DNA of 20,583 bases from Methanobacterium sp. (GCA_003158115.1 PMGM01000048.1:18080-38662), one strand, 5' to 3'; positions 1 to 8,034 are shown, counted from the first letter of the stretch. Numbers and translations: made by a program. The notes: generated from the sequence alone by a model not told the origin.

Positions 1-180
1 GGACCTCCGATGAAACCAAAGTTTAATGCTCCATTTAAAGCTATTATTTTAGCCAAAGCGAAAACTAATAAGTGGAAACACTGTTGAAAGAGATGCTCCT
101 GAGATATGTGCAATCTGCTGAGCACCAAAAAAAGATTTTGAAAAGATAGAATAAAAAAAATTTATTAAAATAAATTTTAA
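1..180 (-). pseudogene. Decayed fragment resembling a CLC-type chloride channel, frameshifted, truncated at window edge
   Basis: Read on the minus strand, two overlapping frames give pieces that join into one plausible membrane-protein segment. One frame (about 180 to 77) gives ...FFGAQQIAHISGASLSTVFP. The next (about 85 to 1) gives LLVFALAKIIALNGALNF and then GFIGGP. The end resembles the GFRGGP-type stretch in the later helices of CLC voltage-gated chloride channels. A one-base shift near 77-90 is needed to join the frames, and stops close the reading about 30 residues upstream. The reading is therefore a gene remnant, or the 3' part of a broken gene that continues beyond position 1. The family assignment is from memory of the motif and is tentative. 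Confidence 0.35.
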
Positions 181-238
181 TTTTTTTATTCGTCATTATT
201 CCAAAAATTGTTAACTTGTTTTAAAAGTTTGATAGCTA

Positions 239-256
239 ATCACCATTAAAGGTGAA
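239..256 (-). terminator. Small hairpin just after the flavoprotein stop codon
   Basis: A 5-bp stem (240-244 with 251-255) and a 6-base loop directly follow the stop codon of the minus-strand flavoprotein gene. AT-rich DNA follows. The stem is short, so a termination role is only possible. Confidence 0.25.
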
Positions 257-257
257 A

Positions 258-902
258 TTATACCTTTTCAGCAAATCTCATACCCATCTCATAGGCCTTT
301 TCACAATCTTTAGGGAAGACTTCTCTGCGTCTTTTTGCCTTTTCCTCTACATCAAAAGAATTGACATATTTTGAATAATCATCAAATTGATAAGTATCTG
401 TTACTATCAAAGATTCTGACAAACCGAACATTCTACCTAACAACATCTCATTCAGCTCAATATGTTTGTCTATGCTTAAAGCTTTTATAAATTCTTCATT
501 AGCCCCCATTGTGTAAATAAATCCTACTGGTAATTTTTTAGGAAACAGGGATGTTCGATTGGTATCATAGACTAAATAAGGAAAAATTAAACGTTCTAAA
601 AATGATCTAATTACACCTGTTACTGTTCCAAGATATATTGGTGAACCTAGTATCAAAGCATCAACATCCTCGATATGTTTTAACACAGGAGACAGTTCAT
701 CTTTAAATGCACAGTGCCCATAAAATTCTCCATTCTTTAATTTACATACAAAACAACTTGTACATCCTACAAAATTAAGATCATAAAGATTAATTAGTTC
801 TGTTTCAGCTCCTTTAGAAGATGCACCTTCCAAAGCCTTGTTTAGCAAGGTAGCAGTATTCCATTGTTTTCTTGGACTTCCATTAATTGCTAATACTTTC
901 AT
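258..902 (-). CDS. Iron-sulfur flavoprotein-like NAD(P)H:FMN reductase family protein
   Basis: A 214-residue cytosolic flavodoxin-fold protein. The N-terminal beta strand and phosphate loop (MKVLAINGSPR, residues 1-11) are the FMN-binding signature of the NADPH-dependent FMN reductase family. Four cysteines at 47, 50, 53 and 64 form a CxxCxxC-x10-C array close to the compact cluster motif of archaeal iron-sulfur flavoproteins (Isf), which pass electrons from ferredoxin to acceptors such as O2 or peroxide. LGSPIYLGTVTG (about 85-96) is the second flavin-contact segment. The ATG at 902 has a GGGGTG-type ribosome-binding site about 8 bases upstream. The gene stands alone, with an AT-rich gap behind it. 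The exact electron acceptor cannot be told. The 10-residue spacing before the fourth cysteine is longer than the usual 4 to 7, so the cluster itself is an inference. Confidence 0.85.
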   Translation of the reverse strand: MKVLAINGSPRKQWNTATLLNKALEGASSKGAETELINLYDLNFVGCTSCFVCKLKNGEFYGHCAFKDELSPVLKHIEDVDALILGSPIYLGTVTGVIRSFLERLIFPYLVYDTNRTSLFPKKLPVGFIYTMGANEEFIKALSIDKHIELNEMLLGRMFGLSESLIVTDTYQFDDYSKYVNSFDVEEKAKRRREVFPKDCEKAYEMGMRFAEKV

Positions 903-1768
903 TTTTTTTGCACCCCTGTTTATTTATTATACAAAATAATCATGCTATCACCAATTTATTATACTCATAGTAGTTCTATCGTTGGATTATGAAAAGTATT
1001 GGTGAAATTAGTAAGTTTATAAATAAATGTTTAATTACTTTAACTTTTCTTTTTTCCCTATTACTAAAGTGTGTGGATTGAAGATCTATAGATTAAAAAA
1101 ATTTTTATACTTTATTCGTTTAATGTATTATTTTTTTTACCAATTTGACAGATAATCCTTGAACTATATTATAATAATTCTATTTTTAGATTGAAAAACT
1201 TTACCAATGAATAAAGCCCCTATGGATTAATATATCCCATATTATTTTGTTAACTATATATCCAATTTTTTCTAACAATTAAATTTGAAATTCGTATTAA
1301 TACCATATTTTTAGATTTTTTTCCATTTTTAACTAGGATTTTAATTAATATGCTGTTATCAACAAAAAATAATGATTATGATGGATTTATAATCACAGCT
1401 TTTAATTATGTAATATTAGTTAAAACTATATAAAATCTCTTAAAATCTAATTAAGATAGATATCATACCTAATTAGATCATACGACTTCTTAAAATTCTG
1501 CTTTTTTATATGCGGACTAATGGGACAATGTTGAAAAATGTTTGAATACTGCTTTTTTAATGATAAATAGTTTTAGTATACCTAATTTCTTAGAAACAAG
1601 AACTGAGGGGACTTATCGATATATGGGTAATTCAATATCGACATAAAGTGCCTTAAATTGATAAAAGAGTCCTTAGGCTGCCTTTTTTTAGAAATTTGAC
1701 CGAAGGGTTTATAAGTGATGTTGAAGTCTTAGAGTTTAAGTTCAAGAAGTGTCTTTAAAAAATCTTTT
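903..1768. other. 866-base AT-rich intergenic region with two inverted repeats
   Basis: No convincing gene is seen on either strand. It holds a 9-bp perfect inverted repeat (1445-1453 with 1470-1478, loop 16) and a 7-bp one (1616-1622 with 1635-1641, loop 12). It also holds two copies of a CTGCTTTTTTA stretch (near 1499 and 1547) and a T-run after 1680. The right end carries the promoter of the exported transglutaminase gene. The left end carries the leader of the flavoprotein gene. A non-coding RNA is possible but not supported beyond the repeats. Confidence 0.5.
1708..1717 (+). promoter_or_regulatory. TATA box of the exported transglutaminase gene
   Basis: GTTTATAAGT, preceded by a purine-rich CCGAAGG that could serve as the BRE. 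Transcription would start near 1735. That leaves a short leader containing the GGAGG ribosome-binding site at 1787-1791. Confidence 0.55.
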
Positions 1769-2881
1769 TTGACAAACTTGGACGTCGGAGGCGATCAAAT
1801 TAAGCGAAAAGCAATTTGCTCAGTTATTTTGCTATTGGCTTTTGCTCTAATTTTGAATGTTAACGTTTCATCGGCTGCAGCTGTTAACGGAACAAGCAGT
1901 CTAAATTCAAGCGTTAAAAGCGATTTATCACCTACTGTGACAAATCCAATAAATTCAGTTAGTGCAAACACTAGTAAAATGAGCACAGATTTAATTTCAA
2001 CAACTAATTACCCAGTTACAACATCTTCAAACACAGTAACAACAAATACAGCAGCAGTAACAACTACCACAAAAGCGGTTAGTGAGGATAAAACACCACC
2101 TAAGGTGATTAAAACTAGTCCTGTTAACAACAAGAACATACACATAACAGCACCAAATAAAACAATAATCATCACATTTAACGAAAAAATTAGTCTTGGA
2201 TCAGGTAAGATAGTACTTAGTAATAGTAAAGGAATACATGTTCCCATTAAAATTAGCATCAAGGGTAATTTATTATCAATTAATCCTTTAAAAAATCTGA
2301 TTAACGGACAAATATATGAAGTTAAATTAAATACTGGCAGTTTAAAGGATATATCAGGAAATCTCTTAGCTACTCCATATACACTAAAATTTGGTGTTAA
2401 GCCAAAAGTACAGCCTGTACCAGCAGCACTTAAACCATATTTAAAACCTTCAGCACATTGTCAGTCAACCAATCCTAAAATAAAAGCATTGGCAAAATCA
2501 ATTACCAAAGGCTCCAAATCAAAACTCACAAGTGCTGTAAAAATCTTCAATTGGGTAAGAAACCATATCAATTATGCCTTTTACTACAATTCAAAGAAAG
2601 GTGCATTAGGTACATTAAGCTCAAGATCAGGTAACTGTGCTGATACAGCCAACTTAATGGTTGCTCTTGAGAGAGCAGCAGGAATACCCGCAAGATATGA
2701 ACATGGATATTGTAAGTTTTCAAGTGGACATTGGTATGGTCATGTATGGGCACAAGTATATGTAAACGGTAAATGGCATTATGCAGATGGAACCAGCTTC
2801 AGAAACTCTTTTGGAGTTATAAAAAACTGGAACACTAAAACCTTTAAATTAGAAGGAGTATATGCATCACTTCCATTCTAA
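1769..2881 (+). CDS. Exported protein with Ig-like (Big_5/SbsA) and transglutaminase-like cysteine protease domains
   Basis: A 370-residue reading with a signal peptide (basic KRK, then a hydrophobic run to about residue 38), a Thr/Ser/Asn-rich linker (about 39-106), a bacterial Ig-like domain starting DKTPPKVIKTSP (about 107-210) and a transglutaminase-core domain (about 225-350). The likely catalytic triad is Cys290 in SGNCADTANL, His325 in GHVWAQVYV and Asp340 in HYADGTS. In Methanobacteriales such proteins act at the cell surface; pseudomurein endoisopeptidases use the same Cys-His-Asp triad. No pseudomurein-binding repeats are seen, so the substrate is unknown. The start is uncertain. 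The conventional choices are TTG at 1769 or 1778, but neither has a ribosome-binding site. A GGAGG at 1787-1791 points instead to an in-frame ATT at 1799, which would begin exactly at the signal-peptide n-region. Confidence 0.85.
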   Translation: MTNLDVGGDQIKRKAICSVILLLAFALILNVNVSSAAAVNGTSSLNSSVKSDLSPTVTNPINSVSANTSKMSTDLISTTNYPVTTSSNTVTTNTAAVTTTTKAVSEDKTPPKVIKTSPVNNKNIHITAPNKTIIITFNEKISLGSGKIVLSNSKGIHVPIKISIKGNLLSINPLKNLINGQIYEVKLNTGSLKDISGNLLATPYTLKFGVKPKVQPVPAALKPYLKPSAHCQSTNPKIKALAKSITKGSKSKLTSAVKIFNWVRNHINYAFYYNSKKGALGTLSSRSGNCADTANLMVALERAAGIPARYEHGYCKFSSGHWYGHVWAQVYVNGKWHYADGTSFRNSFGVIKNWNTKTFKLEGVYASLPF

Positions 2882-2894
2882 GGGGGAAAAATAT

Positions 2895-3293
2895 ATGATG
2901 AAAAAAATCATAGTTGCCGTACTAGTTGTAGCAGCTGTATCGGGTTTCGTATATGCTACTCATGGAAACACAAGTAGTAATAATACAACCAATAATTCAA
3001 CAACTCTAGGAACACAGCAAACTCAACAGATTAACAACACAACACAGAATCCAAATAGTAACACATCAACAAAGACAAGCACCAAAACAGCAATATCATC
3101 AGCAGAAGCAATGAAAATAGCCAATACTTACATTGAAGTATCGAATGCAACAGCAGGTACACCGTCTTTAGTAACAGAAGACAATAAACAGGTATATGTT
3201 GTACCGGTAATTGACAATGGTACTAATGTTGGTGAAATTGATATAGACGCACAAACAGGTGCAAACCTGGGAGGAGCTGGAGGAAGTCCTTAA
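2895..3293 (+). CDS. Secreted or membrane-anchored PepSY-domain protein
   Basis: A 132-residue protein with an N-terminal hydrophobic segment (residues 2-22) that acts as signal peptide or anchor. A low-complexity Asn/Thr/Gln/Ser linker (about 24-65) follows, then a C-terminal PepSY-like domain (about 66-128: SAEAMKIANTYI, VYVVPV, GEIDIDAQTG). PepSY domains are small extracytoplasmic modules often thought to inhibit or modulate proteases. The ATG at 2895 is chosen because GGGGG (2882-2886) lies 8 bases upstream. An in-frame ATG at 2862 would overlap the previous gene and add a non-signal-like N-terminus. It lies 13 bases after the transglutaminase-like protein, so the two are probably co-transcribed. 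A link between the peptidase-like protein and its PepSY neighbour is plausible but inferred. Confidence 0.8.
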   Translation: MMKKIIVAVLVVAAVSGFVYATHGNTSSNNTTNNSTTLGTQQTQQINNTTQNPNSNTSTKTSTKTAISSAEAMKIANTYIEVSNATAGTPSLVTEDNKQVYVVPVIDNGTNVGEIDIDAQTGANLGGAGGSP

Positions 3294-3308
3294 TTGGATT
3301 TTCTTTAC

Positions 3309-3334
3309 TTCCATTTTTTAAATATTAAATGGAA
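3309..3334 (+). terminator. Hairpin after the PepSY gene
   Basis: Perfect 8-bp arms (3309-3316 and 3327-3334) with a 10-base AT loop, 15 bases after the stop codon. No strong T-run follows directly. Probably a 3'-end structure of the two-gene surface-protein transcript. Confidence 0.4.
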
Positions 3335-3538
3335 TTAAAACGTACTAAATCTTTTTACCATAATTCTTTTATTTTATTATTTTTTTAAAACAATCTAATC
3401 TATAAAATATCTTATCTGAATTAAATATTGAATTGTTACATCCTAATTATTTTAATTAAAATTTAATATCAACAAATAAGACTTACCTAATATTTTTAAT
3501 AATTGTTAACAAAATCAATACAATAAAAAAATTTCTTT

Positions 3539-3988
3539 CTATATCTTCTTCTTGTAGTTAACAAAGCTTTCAGGAAATCTTTTACGTAAATAATCCATAA
3601 AACCCCTGTTTTCAAGGTCTTCTATAACCTTCGTATTGAATATGATCTGATTATGAGCCTCATCTAAATGTTCTTTAGTAATTTTCAATCTATGTTCAAG
3701 TTTGTTGTAATCACTTTTTAACTCTTCAAATTTGCCAAATTGTATGTCTAGCTGTTTGAGTTCAAAGTTGTTTATTTGTTTTTTAAGAGAATCCTTCTCA
3801 AAGATTATGTCATGTATTCTTTCATATGAGTCTGATAATTTATTTTGAAGTTGAATTATTTCATTATTTTTTTCTACAATTTCTTTATTTAATTTTTTTA
3901 TCAACAATTTATCGTTCTGAGACACATTATCATTTTTATTGTTAAGGCTATCTGAGTCAATATTAGAGAGTTCTTTCATGGTATACAC
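3539..3988 (-). CDS. Coiled-coil protein of unknown function
   Basis: A 149-residue, highly charged, Cys-free protein, Lys/Glu/Asn-rich. From about residue 25 to 125 it shows near-continuous heptad character (for example LLIKKLNKEIVEKNNEI and LKSDYNKLEHRLKIT), so a long coiled coil is predicted. It ends in a non-coil segment, GFMDYLRKRFPESFVNYKK, which looks like a small conserved tail. There is no signal peptide and no membrane helix. I do not recognise the family. Start candidates are ATG at 3988 and an in-frame ATG at 3979, with no clear ribosome-binding site for either. It is transcribed divergently from the Nudix hydrolase gene across 51 bases, so the two share a promoter region. Confidence 0.65.
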   Translation of the reverse strand: MYTMKELSNIDSDSLNNKNDNVSQNDKLLIKKLNKEIVEKNNEIIQLQNKLSDSYERIHDIIFEKDSLKKQINNFELKQLDIQFGKFEELKSDYNKLEHRLKITKEHLDEAHNQIIFNTKVIEDLENRGFMDYLRKRFPESFVNYKKKI

Positions 3989-4008
3989 ATCTTTAATTCA
4001 ATGGATAA

Positions 4009-4016
4009 TTATTTAT
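4009..4016 (+). promoter_or_regulatory. TATA box placed for a leaderless NudC-like transcript
   Basis: TTATTTAT is centred about 28 bases before the ATG at 4040, and no ribosome-binding site is visible between them. This spacing fits transcription starting at or beside the start codon. Confidence 0.4.
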
Positions 4017-4039
4017 CTACAGATTAAATATTCTTATTT

Positions 4040-4876
4040 ATGTTGAGAGAAAGTATTTACAAGCGGTATAATCCTGATGTTAAACATGGCCATGAAAACA
4101 GCCCTGCCTATTGGTTCATTTTTAACTCTGATAAATTACTTATAAATCCTGAAAAAGACATTAAAATTCCTTTTATAGAAGATCCAAAAATTTTGAATAT
4201 TTCTTTGATACGTACACATTATTTTGGCAAGCTTGATGGTTATCCTTGCATTTGTGCTGAAGTTTCACCGGGAACAGATGCTTTTGATGGAATGATATTT
4301 GAAGATTTACGTGGTTTGTATGATGTTTTAGATGAAGATTTATATTTGTTGGCTGGAAGAGCAATTCAAATAATAAATTGGGATAAAAATCATCAATATT
4401 GTGGTAAATGTGGTACCTTAACTGAAATTGTAGAGGATGAAATGGCAAAAATTTGTCCTGAATGTGGATTTATAAATTACACACGTATTTCTCCAGCTGT
4501 GATAATTGCCATAATAAAAAATGGGAAAATACTCATGGCAAAACATTCTTACGGCCTTAAAAATAGATATGCCCTTGTTGCAGGTTTTATTGAAGCGGGA
4601 GAAACCTTAGAAGAAGGTGTTAAAAGAGAAATTATGGAAGAAGTGGGTTTGAAAGTTAAAAATATTAAATACTTTGGAAGTCAACCTTGGCCATTTCCAA
4701 ATTCTTTAATGATAGCTTTTACAGCTGATTATGAAAGTGGTGAGATAAATGTTGATGGAAAAGAAATTATAGATGCAAAATGGTTCGATGTTGATGAGGT
4801 TACTCCTATGCCATCCAAGATAAGTATATCAAGCGAACTTATTGAATGGTATACTGAAAAATATTCATCAGAATAA
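4040..4876 (+). CDS. nudC: NudC-type NADH pyrophosphatase / NAD-cap hydrolase (Nudix)
   Basis: A 278-residue cytosolic enzyme that should split NAD(H) into NMN(H) and AMP; bacterial NudC also removes NAD caps from RNA. It has the full family architecture: an N-terminal domain (1-115), a zinc ribbon with Cys121, Cys124, Cys139 and Cys142, and a Nudix domain. The Nudix box spans 182-204 (GFIEAGETLEEGVKREIMEE, then VGL) with the metal-binding REIMEE. The SQPWPFPNS array (214-222) is diagnostic of the NADH pyrophosphatase subfamily. The length is close to the usual 260-310. No ribosome-binding site precedes the ATG, which suggests a leaderless message. It converges on the patatin-like gene with a 41-base gap. 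Confidence 0.92.
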   Translation: MLRESIYKRYNPDVKHGHENSPAYWFIFNSDKLLINPEKDIKIPFIEDPKILNISLIRTHYFGKLDGYPCICAEVSPGTDAFDGMIFEDLRGLYDVLDEDLYLLAGRAIQIINWDKNHQYCGKCGTLTEIVEDEMAKICPECGFINYTRISPAVIIAIIKNGKILMAKHSYGLKNRYALVAGFIEAGETLEEGVKREIMEEVGLKVKNIKYFGSQPWPFPNSLMIAFTADYESGEINVDGKEIIDAKWFDVDEVTPMPSKISISSELIEWYTEKYSSE

Positions 4877-4917
4877 CTATTTCAATTTTTACCATTTACA
4901 TCAACAAATGCATCGAC

Positions 4918-5865
4918 TTATTTATCTGAAAAATAATCATGTACAGATTTACGTCCACTTTCAATAAGCGCTGTTATTTGTTCAGATGTCATATTAAAAT
5001 CTAATGCCCCAATACCTAATGTATCTATAAATATGGTACGATCAATATTCTCTTGTTTACTGAATATTTCATTATTATGACTTGCACCAAGCATTTCAAT
5101 CATTGCAATGATATAATCAAATGCACCTTTTATTTTTGTAAATCTTGTTTTCATTACTTGTTCCTTGGTTGTTAGGATGAATCCTAATGGATTTAGAACA
5201 GCATCTAATGGATAGTTATCTGTTGTTCCACCATCAACTCCAGTAGTTCCATCATGATATAAGTCAACCGGTTTAAATACTAATGGAATACTCATACTGG
5301 CATGTACAGCATCAAGGACTGAAAGGTTAGGACTGTTTTTATGATTGTGAATAATTGTTTGTTTCCTTGAAACGTCACAGCATACAATATTTAACTCAAT
5401 TCCAGTATATTCATATAATTGTTTAAAATTGATATTTCTTGGTATCTGTTTATTTTCAATTAGTCCGGTAAGGAATTCACGTGCAACTAAACCATCACAT
5501 AATGCTCCTGTTGCAATTAATCTTTCACCAAGATATGCAACTCCTATAGGATGTTTTAATGGATTTTGAAGTACTGCATTTAAATCTACTCCACCATTAC
5601 AATCTAAAAATTTTGCAAAGTTAGTATTTTTAATTATCTTTATAATTTCCTTTGGACTGTAACCTAATCCAAATATTAGGGCAATTATAGCTCCGGCTGA
5701 TGCTCCTGCAACTTTTTTTATTTCAGTTAAAATTCCTCTTTTTCCTAACTCATCTACAACTCCTGCATATGCTAAACCTTTGGCTCCCCCTCCACTAAAA
5801 ACAAGTGAATCTATCTGTTCTATCTTTAATACTTTATTTTTATATTCTAATGATCCTATTTCCAT
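4918..5865 (-). CDS. Patatin-like phospholipase family protein
   Basis: A 315-residue predicted acyl hydrolase with the patatin Ser-Asp dyad. The oxyanion-hole loop SGGGAKGLAYAG begins at residue 24. The nucleophile elbow GASAG places Ser56. DGG at 211-213 supplies the catalytic Asp. No signal peptide or membrane helix is seen, so it should act in the cytosol or at the inner membrane face. The start at 5865 is chosen because AGGAGAT lies about 7 bases upstream and the patatin fold begins soon after; a longer in-frame ATG at 5976 would add 37 residues without a ribosome-binding site. A minus-strand TATA-like stretch (5926-5936) fits the shorter start. The lipid substrate is unknown. Confidence 0.88.
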   Translation of the reverse strand: MEIGSLEYKNKVLKIEQIDSLVFSGGGAKGLAYAGVVDELGKRGILTEIKKVAGASAGAIIALIFGLGYSPKEIIKIIKNTNFAKFLDCNGGVDLNAVLQNPLKHPIGVAYLGERLIATGALCDGLVAREFLTGLIENKQIPRNINFKQLYEYTGIELNIVCCDVSRKQTIIHNHKNSPNLSVLDAVHASMSIPLVFKPVDLYHDGTTGVDGGTTDNYPLDAVLNPLGFILTTKEQVMKTRFTKIKGAFDYIIAMIEMLGASHNNEIFSKQENIDRTIFIDTLGIGALDFNMTSEQITALIESGRKSVHDYFSDK

Positions 5866-5925
5866 ATATAAATCTCCTAATTTCTGTTTTCGAGTAAAAT
5901 ATTCATGTAGATTATCATTGATAGA

Positions 5926-5936
5926 TAATATAATAT
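5926..5936 (-). promoter_or_regulatory. TATA box of the patatin-like gene
   Basis: An AT-only stretch reading TATTATATTA on the minus strand, about 60 bases before the ATG at 5865. It would give a short leader that includes the AGGAGAT site. Confidence 0.35.
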
Positions 5937-5976
5937 TACTACTAAAATAAGGTGTCTGAATCCTAAAATAATTCAA

Positions 5977-6494
5977 TTATTTCTTGTGGTACATTTTAAT
6001 GTTCAGTCATCTACAATCTCTTAAAGTAGAATTGTAAATATTTGTAAATATTTTAGAAAAAATGAAGCCAATAATAAGTAGAGGGTTATTAAATGGAAAA
6101 TAAAAGAAGTATAAATAATTTTTCACAATTTTATGTTGTTAGGGTTATTAATTTAATTGGGTTTCAGCTCCAGATAGATTAATGGATCCCACAATAATGA
6201 ATCCTAAAAATAAAACTAATTGTAAACTCTTATTATTTATTGTATATTCCCAACCCCCCACAATAATAATTTATAGTTTGATCAAATAAAACATTTTATG
6301 AAGGCATATTAGATTTTGTTATTCAAGAGTAACAAGTTTCCATATAAACCAGTTGAAAAAGGTTAAACTATGTTAAAACTATTTACAAAAGAAAAATATA
6401 TAACAATTGTTATAAATAGTAATTATATTAACATATAAAAATTTGAAGAAAAGTTTAGTTATCATAATATTAAAAATAATTGGAGATTATATGT
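5977..6494. other. Divergent intergenic region with C-S lyase promoter
   Basis: About 500 AT-rich bases between the patatin-like gene and the C-S lyase. No gene or RNA was recognised. The right end holds the 16-bp palindrome and TATA box of the lyase gene. Confidence 0.5.
6399..6414 (+). promoter_or_regulatory. Operator palindrome (TAAC-AATT-GTTA) at the C-S lyase promoter
   Basis: TATAACAATTGTTATA is a perfect 16-bp palindrome. Its right arm runs into the TATA box TTATAAATA (6410-6418), so a bound protein would block the basal factors. The same core occurs at the carrier, NifX-like, NifD-like and cysteine synthase promoters. Confidence 0.7.
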
Positions 6495-7691
6495 GTGAAA
6501 TACGATTTTGACCAAGTATGCAACCGAAAGAATACAGATTGTCTTAAATGGGATATGATGGAACCTATATTTGGAAGTGGGGATTTGATCCCACTCTGGG
6601 TAGCTGATATGGATCTTCCAGTTGCTAAACCCATAATAGATGCACTTAAAAAACGTGTTGAACATCCATTTTATGGTTATAGTCAAGCTGGAACTAGTGT
6701 ACTAAACTCTGTTGTTGAGCGGATGAAACGTAAATTTAACTGGAATATCAAACCAGAATGGATAGTATTTACTCCAGGTGTTGTTCCAGCCCTTCATGTT
6801 GCAGTGCGTTCACTTACACATCCCGGTGATGAGGTGATATTACAAGAACCAACCTACCATCCATTTTTTCCAGTAGTTGTTAACAGCGGTTGTAAAATTG
6901 TAAATAACGGCCTCAAAATGAATAACAACAGATATGAAATAGACTATAAAGGCCTTGAAGAAAAATTCCATTCTAAATCCCGGTCTTTTCAAGAAGCGGG
7001 ACGTATTAAAACCATCATATTTTGCAACCCGCACAACCCAATTGGTAGACTATGGAAAAGAGATGAAATAATTAAGATGGGAGAAATAGCTATAAATAAT
7101 GGTGCAGTAGTAATCTCCGATGAAATACACTGCGAAATTCTATTTAAAGACCAAAAACATACCCCTTTTGCATCTATATCTAAGAAATTTGAACAAAATA
7201 GTATTGTATGCATGTCTCCCAGTAAAACATTTAACCTTGCAGGTTTGGAAGTTTCAACAATTATAATACCCAACAAAAAACTGCGTGATAACTTTATCAA
7301 CACAAGATATGGTATTGTACCAAATCCTAATGTCTTTGGATATATCGCATTGGAAGCAGCATATAACCATGGAGATGAATGGCTGGAACAGGTATTGGAT
7401 TATCTACAGAAAAACCTTGATTATCTTAAGCAATACCTTGAGAATAAAATACCAAATATCAGGGTAGTTGACCCTGAAGGAACCTACCTAATATGGTTGG
7501 ACTGCAGAGATCTTGGTATGGATAATCAAACTCTGAGTAACTTTATGAAAAAAAAAGCAAAAGTAGGATTAGAAGATGGGTTTATCTTTGGAGAATCTGG
7601 AAGTGGTTTTATGAGAATGAACATAGCATGTTCTAGATCCGTCCTACATGAAGCATTAAATCGTATTGAAAATGCTATTGATACTCTGTAA
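6495..7691 (+). CDS. patB: PatB/MalY-type pyridoxal-phosphate C-S lyase (cystathionine beta-lyase)
   Basis: A 398-residue fold-type I PLP enzyme of the MalY/PatB branch. It should cleave C-S bonds beta to the amino group of cystathionine, cysteine or related thioethers, giving pyruvate, ammonia and a thiol or sulfide. Seen: the N-terminal PLWVADMD (33-40), CNPHNPIG (177-184), SDEIHCEI (208-215, Asp209 for the PLP nitrogen) and the Schiff-base Lys244 in SPSKTFNLAG. Arg near the C-terminus in FMRMNIACSR should bind the carboxylate. GTG at 6495 is chosen because TGGAGA lies about 8 bases upstream; an in-frame TTG at 6480 overlaps that site. It stands opposite the MoaD-like gene. The shared palindrome at its promoter ties it to the nitrogenase-like and cysteine genes. 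Its physiological substrate is unknown. Confidence 0.88.
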   Translation: MKYDFDQVCNRKNTDCLKWDMMEPIFGSGDLIPLWVADMDLPVAKPIIDALKKRVEHPFYGYSQAGTSVLNSVVERMKRKFNWNIKPEWIVFTPGVVPALHVAVRSLTHPGDEVILQEPTYHPFFPVVVNSGCKIVNNGLKMNNNRYEIDYKGLEEKFHSKSRSFQEAGRIKTIIFCNPHNPIGRLWKRDEIIKMGEIAINNGAVVISDEIHCEILFKDQKHTPFASISKKFEQNSIVCMSPSKTFNLAGLEVSTIIIPNKKLRDNFINTRYGIVPNPNVFGYIALEAAYNHGDEWLEQVLDYLQKNLDYLKQYLENKIPNIRVVDPEGTYLIWLDCRDLGMDNQTLSNFMKKKAKVGLEDGFIFGESGSGFMRMNIACSRSVLHEALNRIENAIDTL

Positions 7692-7749
7692 AAAAGTCCC
7701 ATCATTAGATATTCGCAAGAAGCCCCTTAAAAAGTAGAGGGTAGTTCAT

Positions 7750-8034
7750 TTATCCGCCTGCTATTGTTTGGAACATTACAACTTGATCTCCATCTTTTAA
7801 TGTTGTTTCAAGTCCGTCAATATCTCTTATATCTTCACCGTTAATCATGATCTTTAAATAATCCCTTAAATTCCCATTGGTATCCAATAGAAGATCTTTA
7901 AATTTTTCCCCATATTTCTGGAGTAGTATATTAATTAAATCAGAAACATTGTTTACATCGTCTATTTGAGTTTTTCTTTCACCAGTTATTCCTAAAAAAC
8001 GTGTTAGAAACTTTACTTCTATACTTTTATTCAT
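7750..8034 (-). CDS. MoaD/ThiS-family sulfur carrier protein
   Basis: A 94-residue ubiquitin-like protein ending in AGG, the C-terminal Gly-Gly that is adenylated and converted to a thiocarboxylate in ThiS, MoaD and CysO-type carriers. The body fits the MoaD fold: a first strand IEVKFLTRFLGITG, a helix DVNNVSDLINILLQKYG, the segment LKIMINGEDIRDIDGLETTL and a closing GDQVVMFQTIAGG. ATG at 8034 is preferred because GAGGT ends 8 bases upstream; an in-frame ATG at 8049 would swallow that site. The operator-like site at 8109-8120 and the sulfur genes around it suggest a role in sulfur transfer to cysteine or a cofactor, as with CysO, rather than general molybdopterin synthesis. No E1-like activating enzyme or JAMM protease is in view. 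Confidence 0.85.
   Translation of the reverse strand: MNKSIEVKFLTRFLGITGERKTQIDDVNNVSDLINILLQKYGEKFKDLLLDTNGNLRDYLKIMINGEDIRDIDGLETTLKDGDQVVMFQTIAGG

Noticed and set aside
2008..2262. Minus-strand frame with hydrophobic stretches opposite the Ig-like domain gene
   Set aside because: It is the reverse complement of Thr/Ile-rich codons in a clear secreted-protein gene, with no independent start signals.
3497..3508. Another operator-like site, TAATAATTGTTA
   Set aside because: One half-site is broken and it lies between converging gene ends, not at a promoter. In such AT-rich DNA it is probably chance.
5866..5976. N-terminal 37-residue extension of the patatin-like protein
   Set aside because: It lacks a ribosome-binding site, while AGGAGAT stands just before the internal ATG at 5865. 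The TATA-like stretch also falls inside the extension.
6121..6270. Possible tRNA-like or riboswitch region between the patatin and lyase genes
   Set aside because: No cloverleaf, T-loop consensus or stable GC stem could be formed; the stretch is plain AT-rich spacer.
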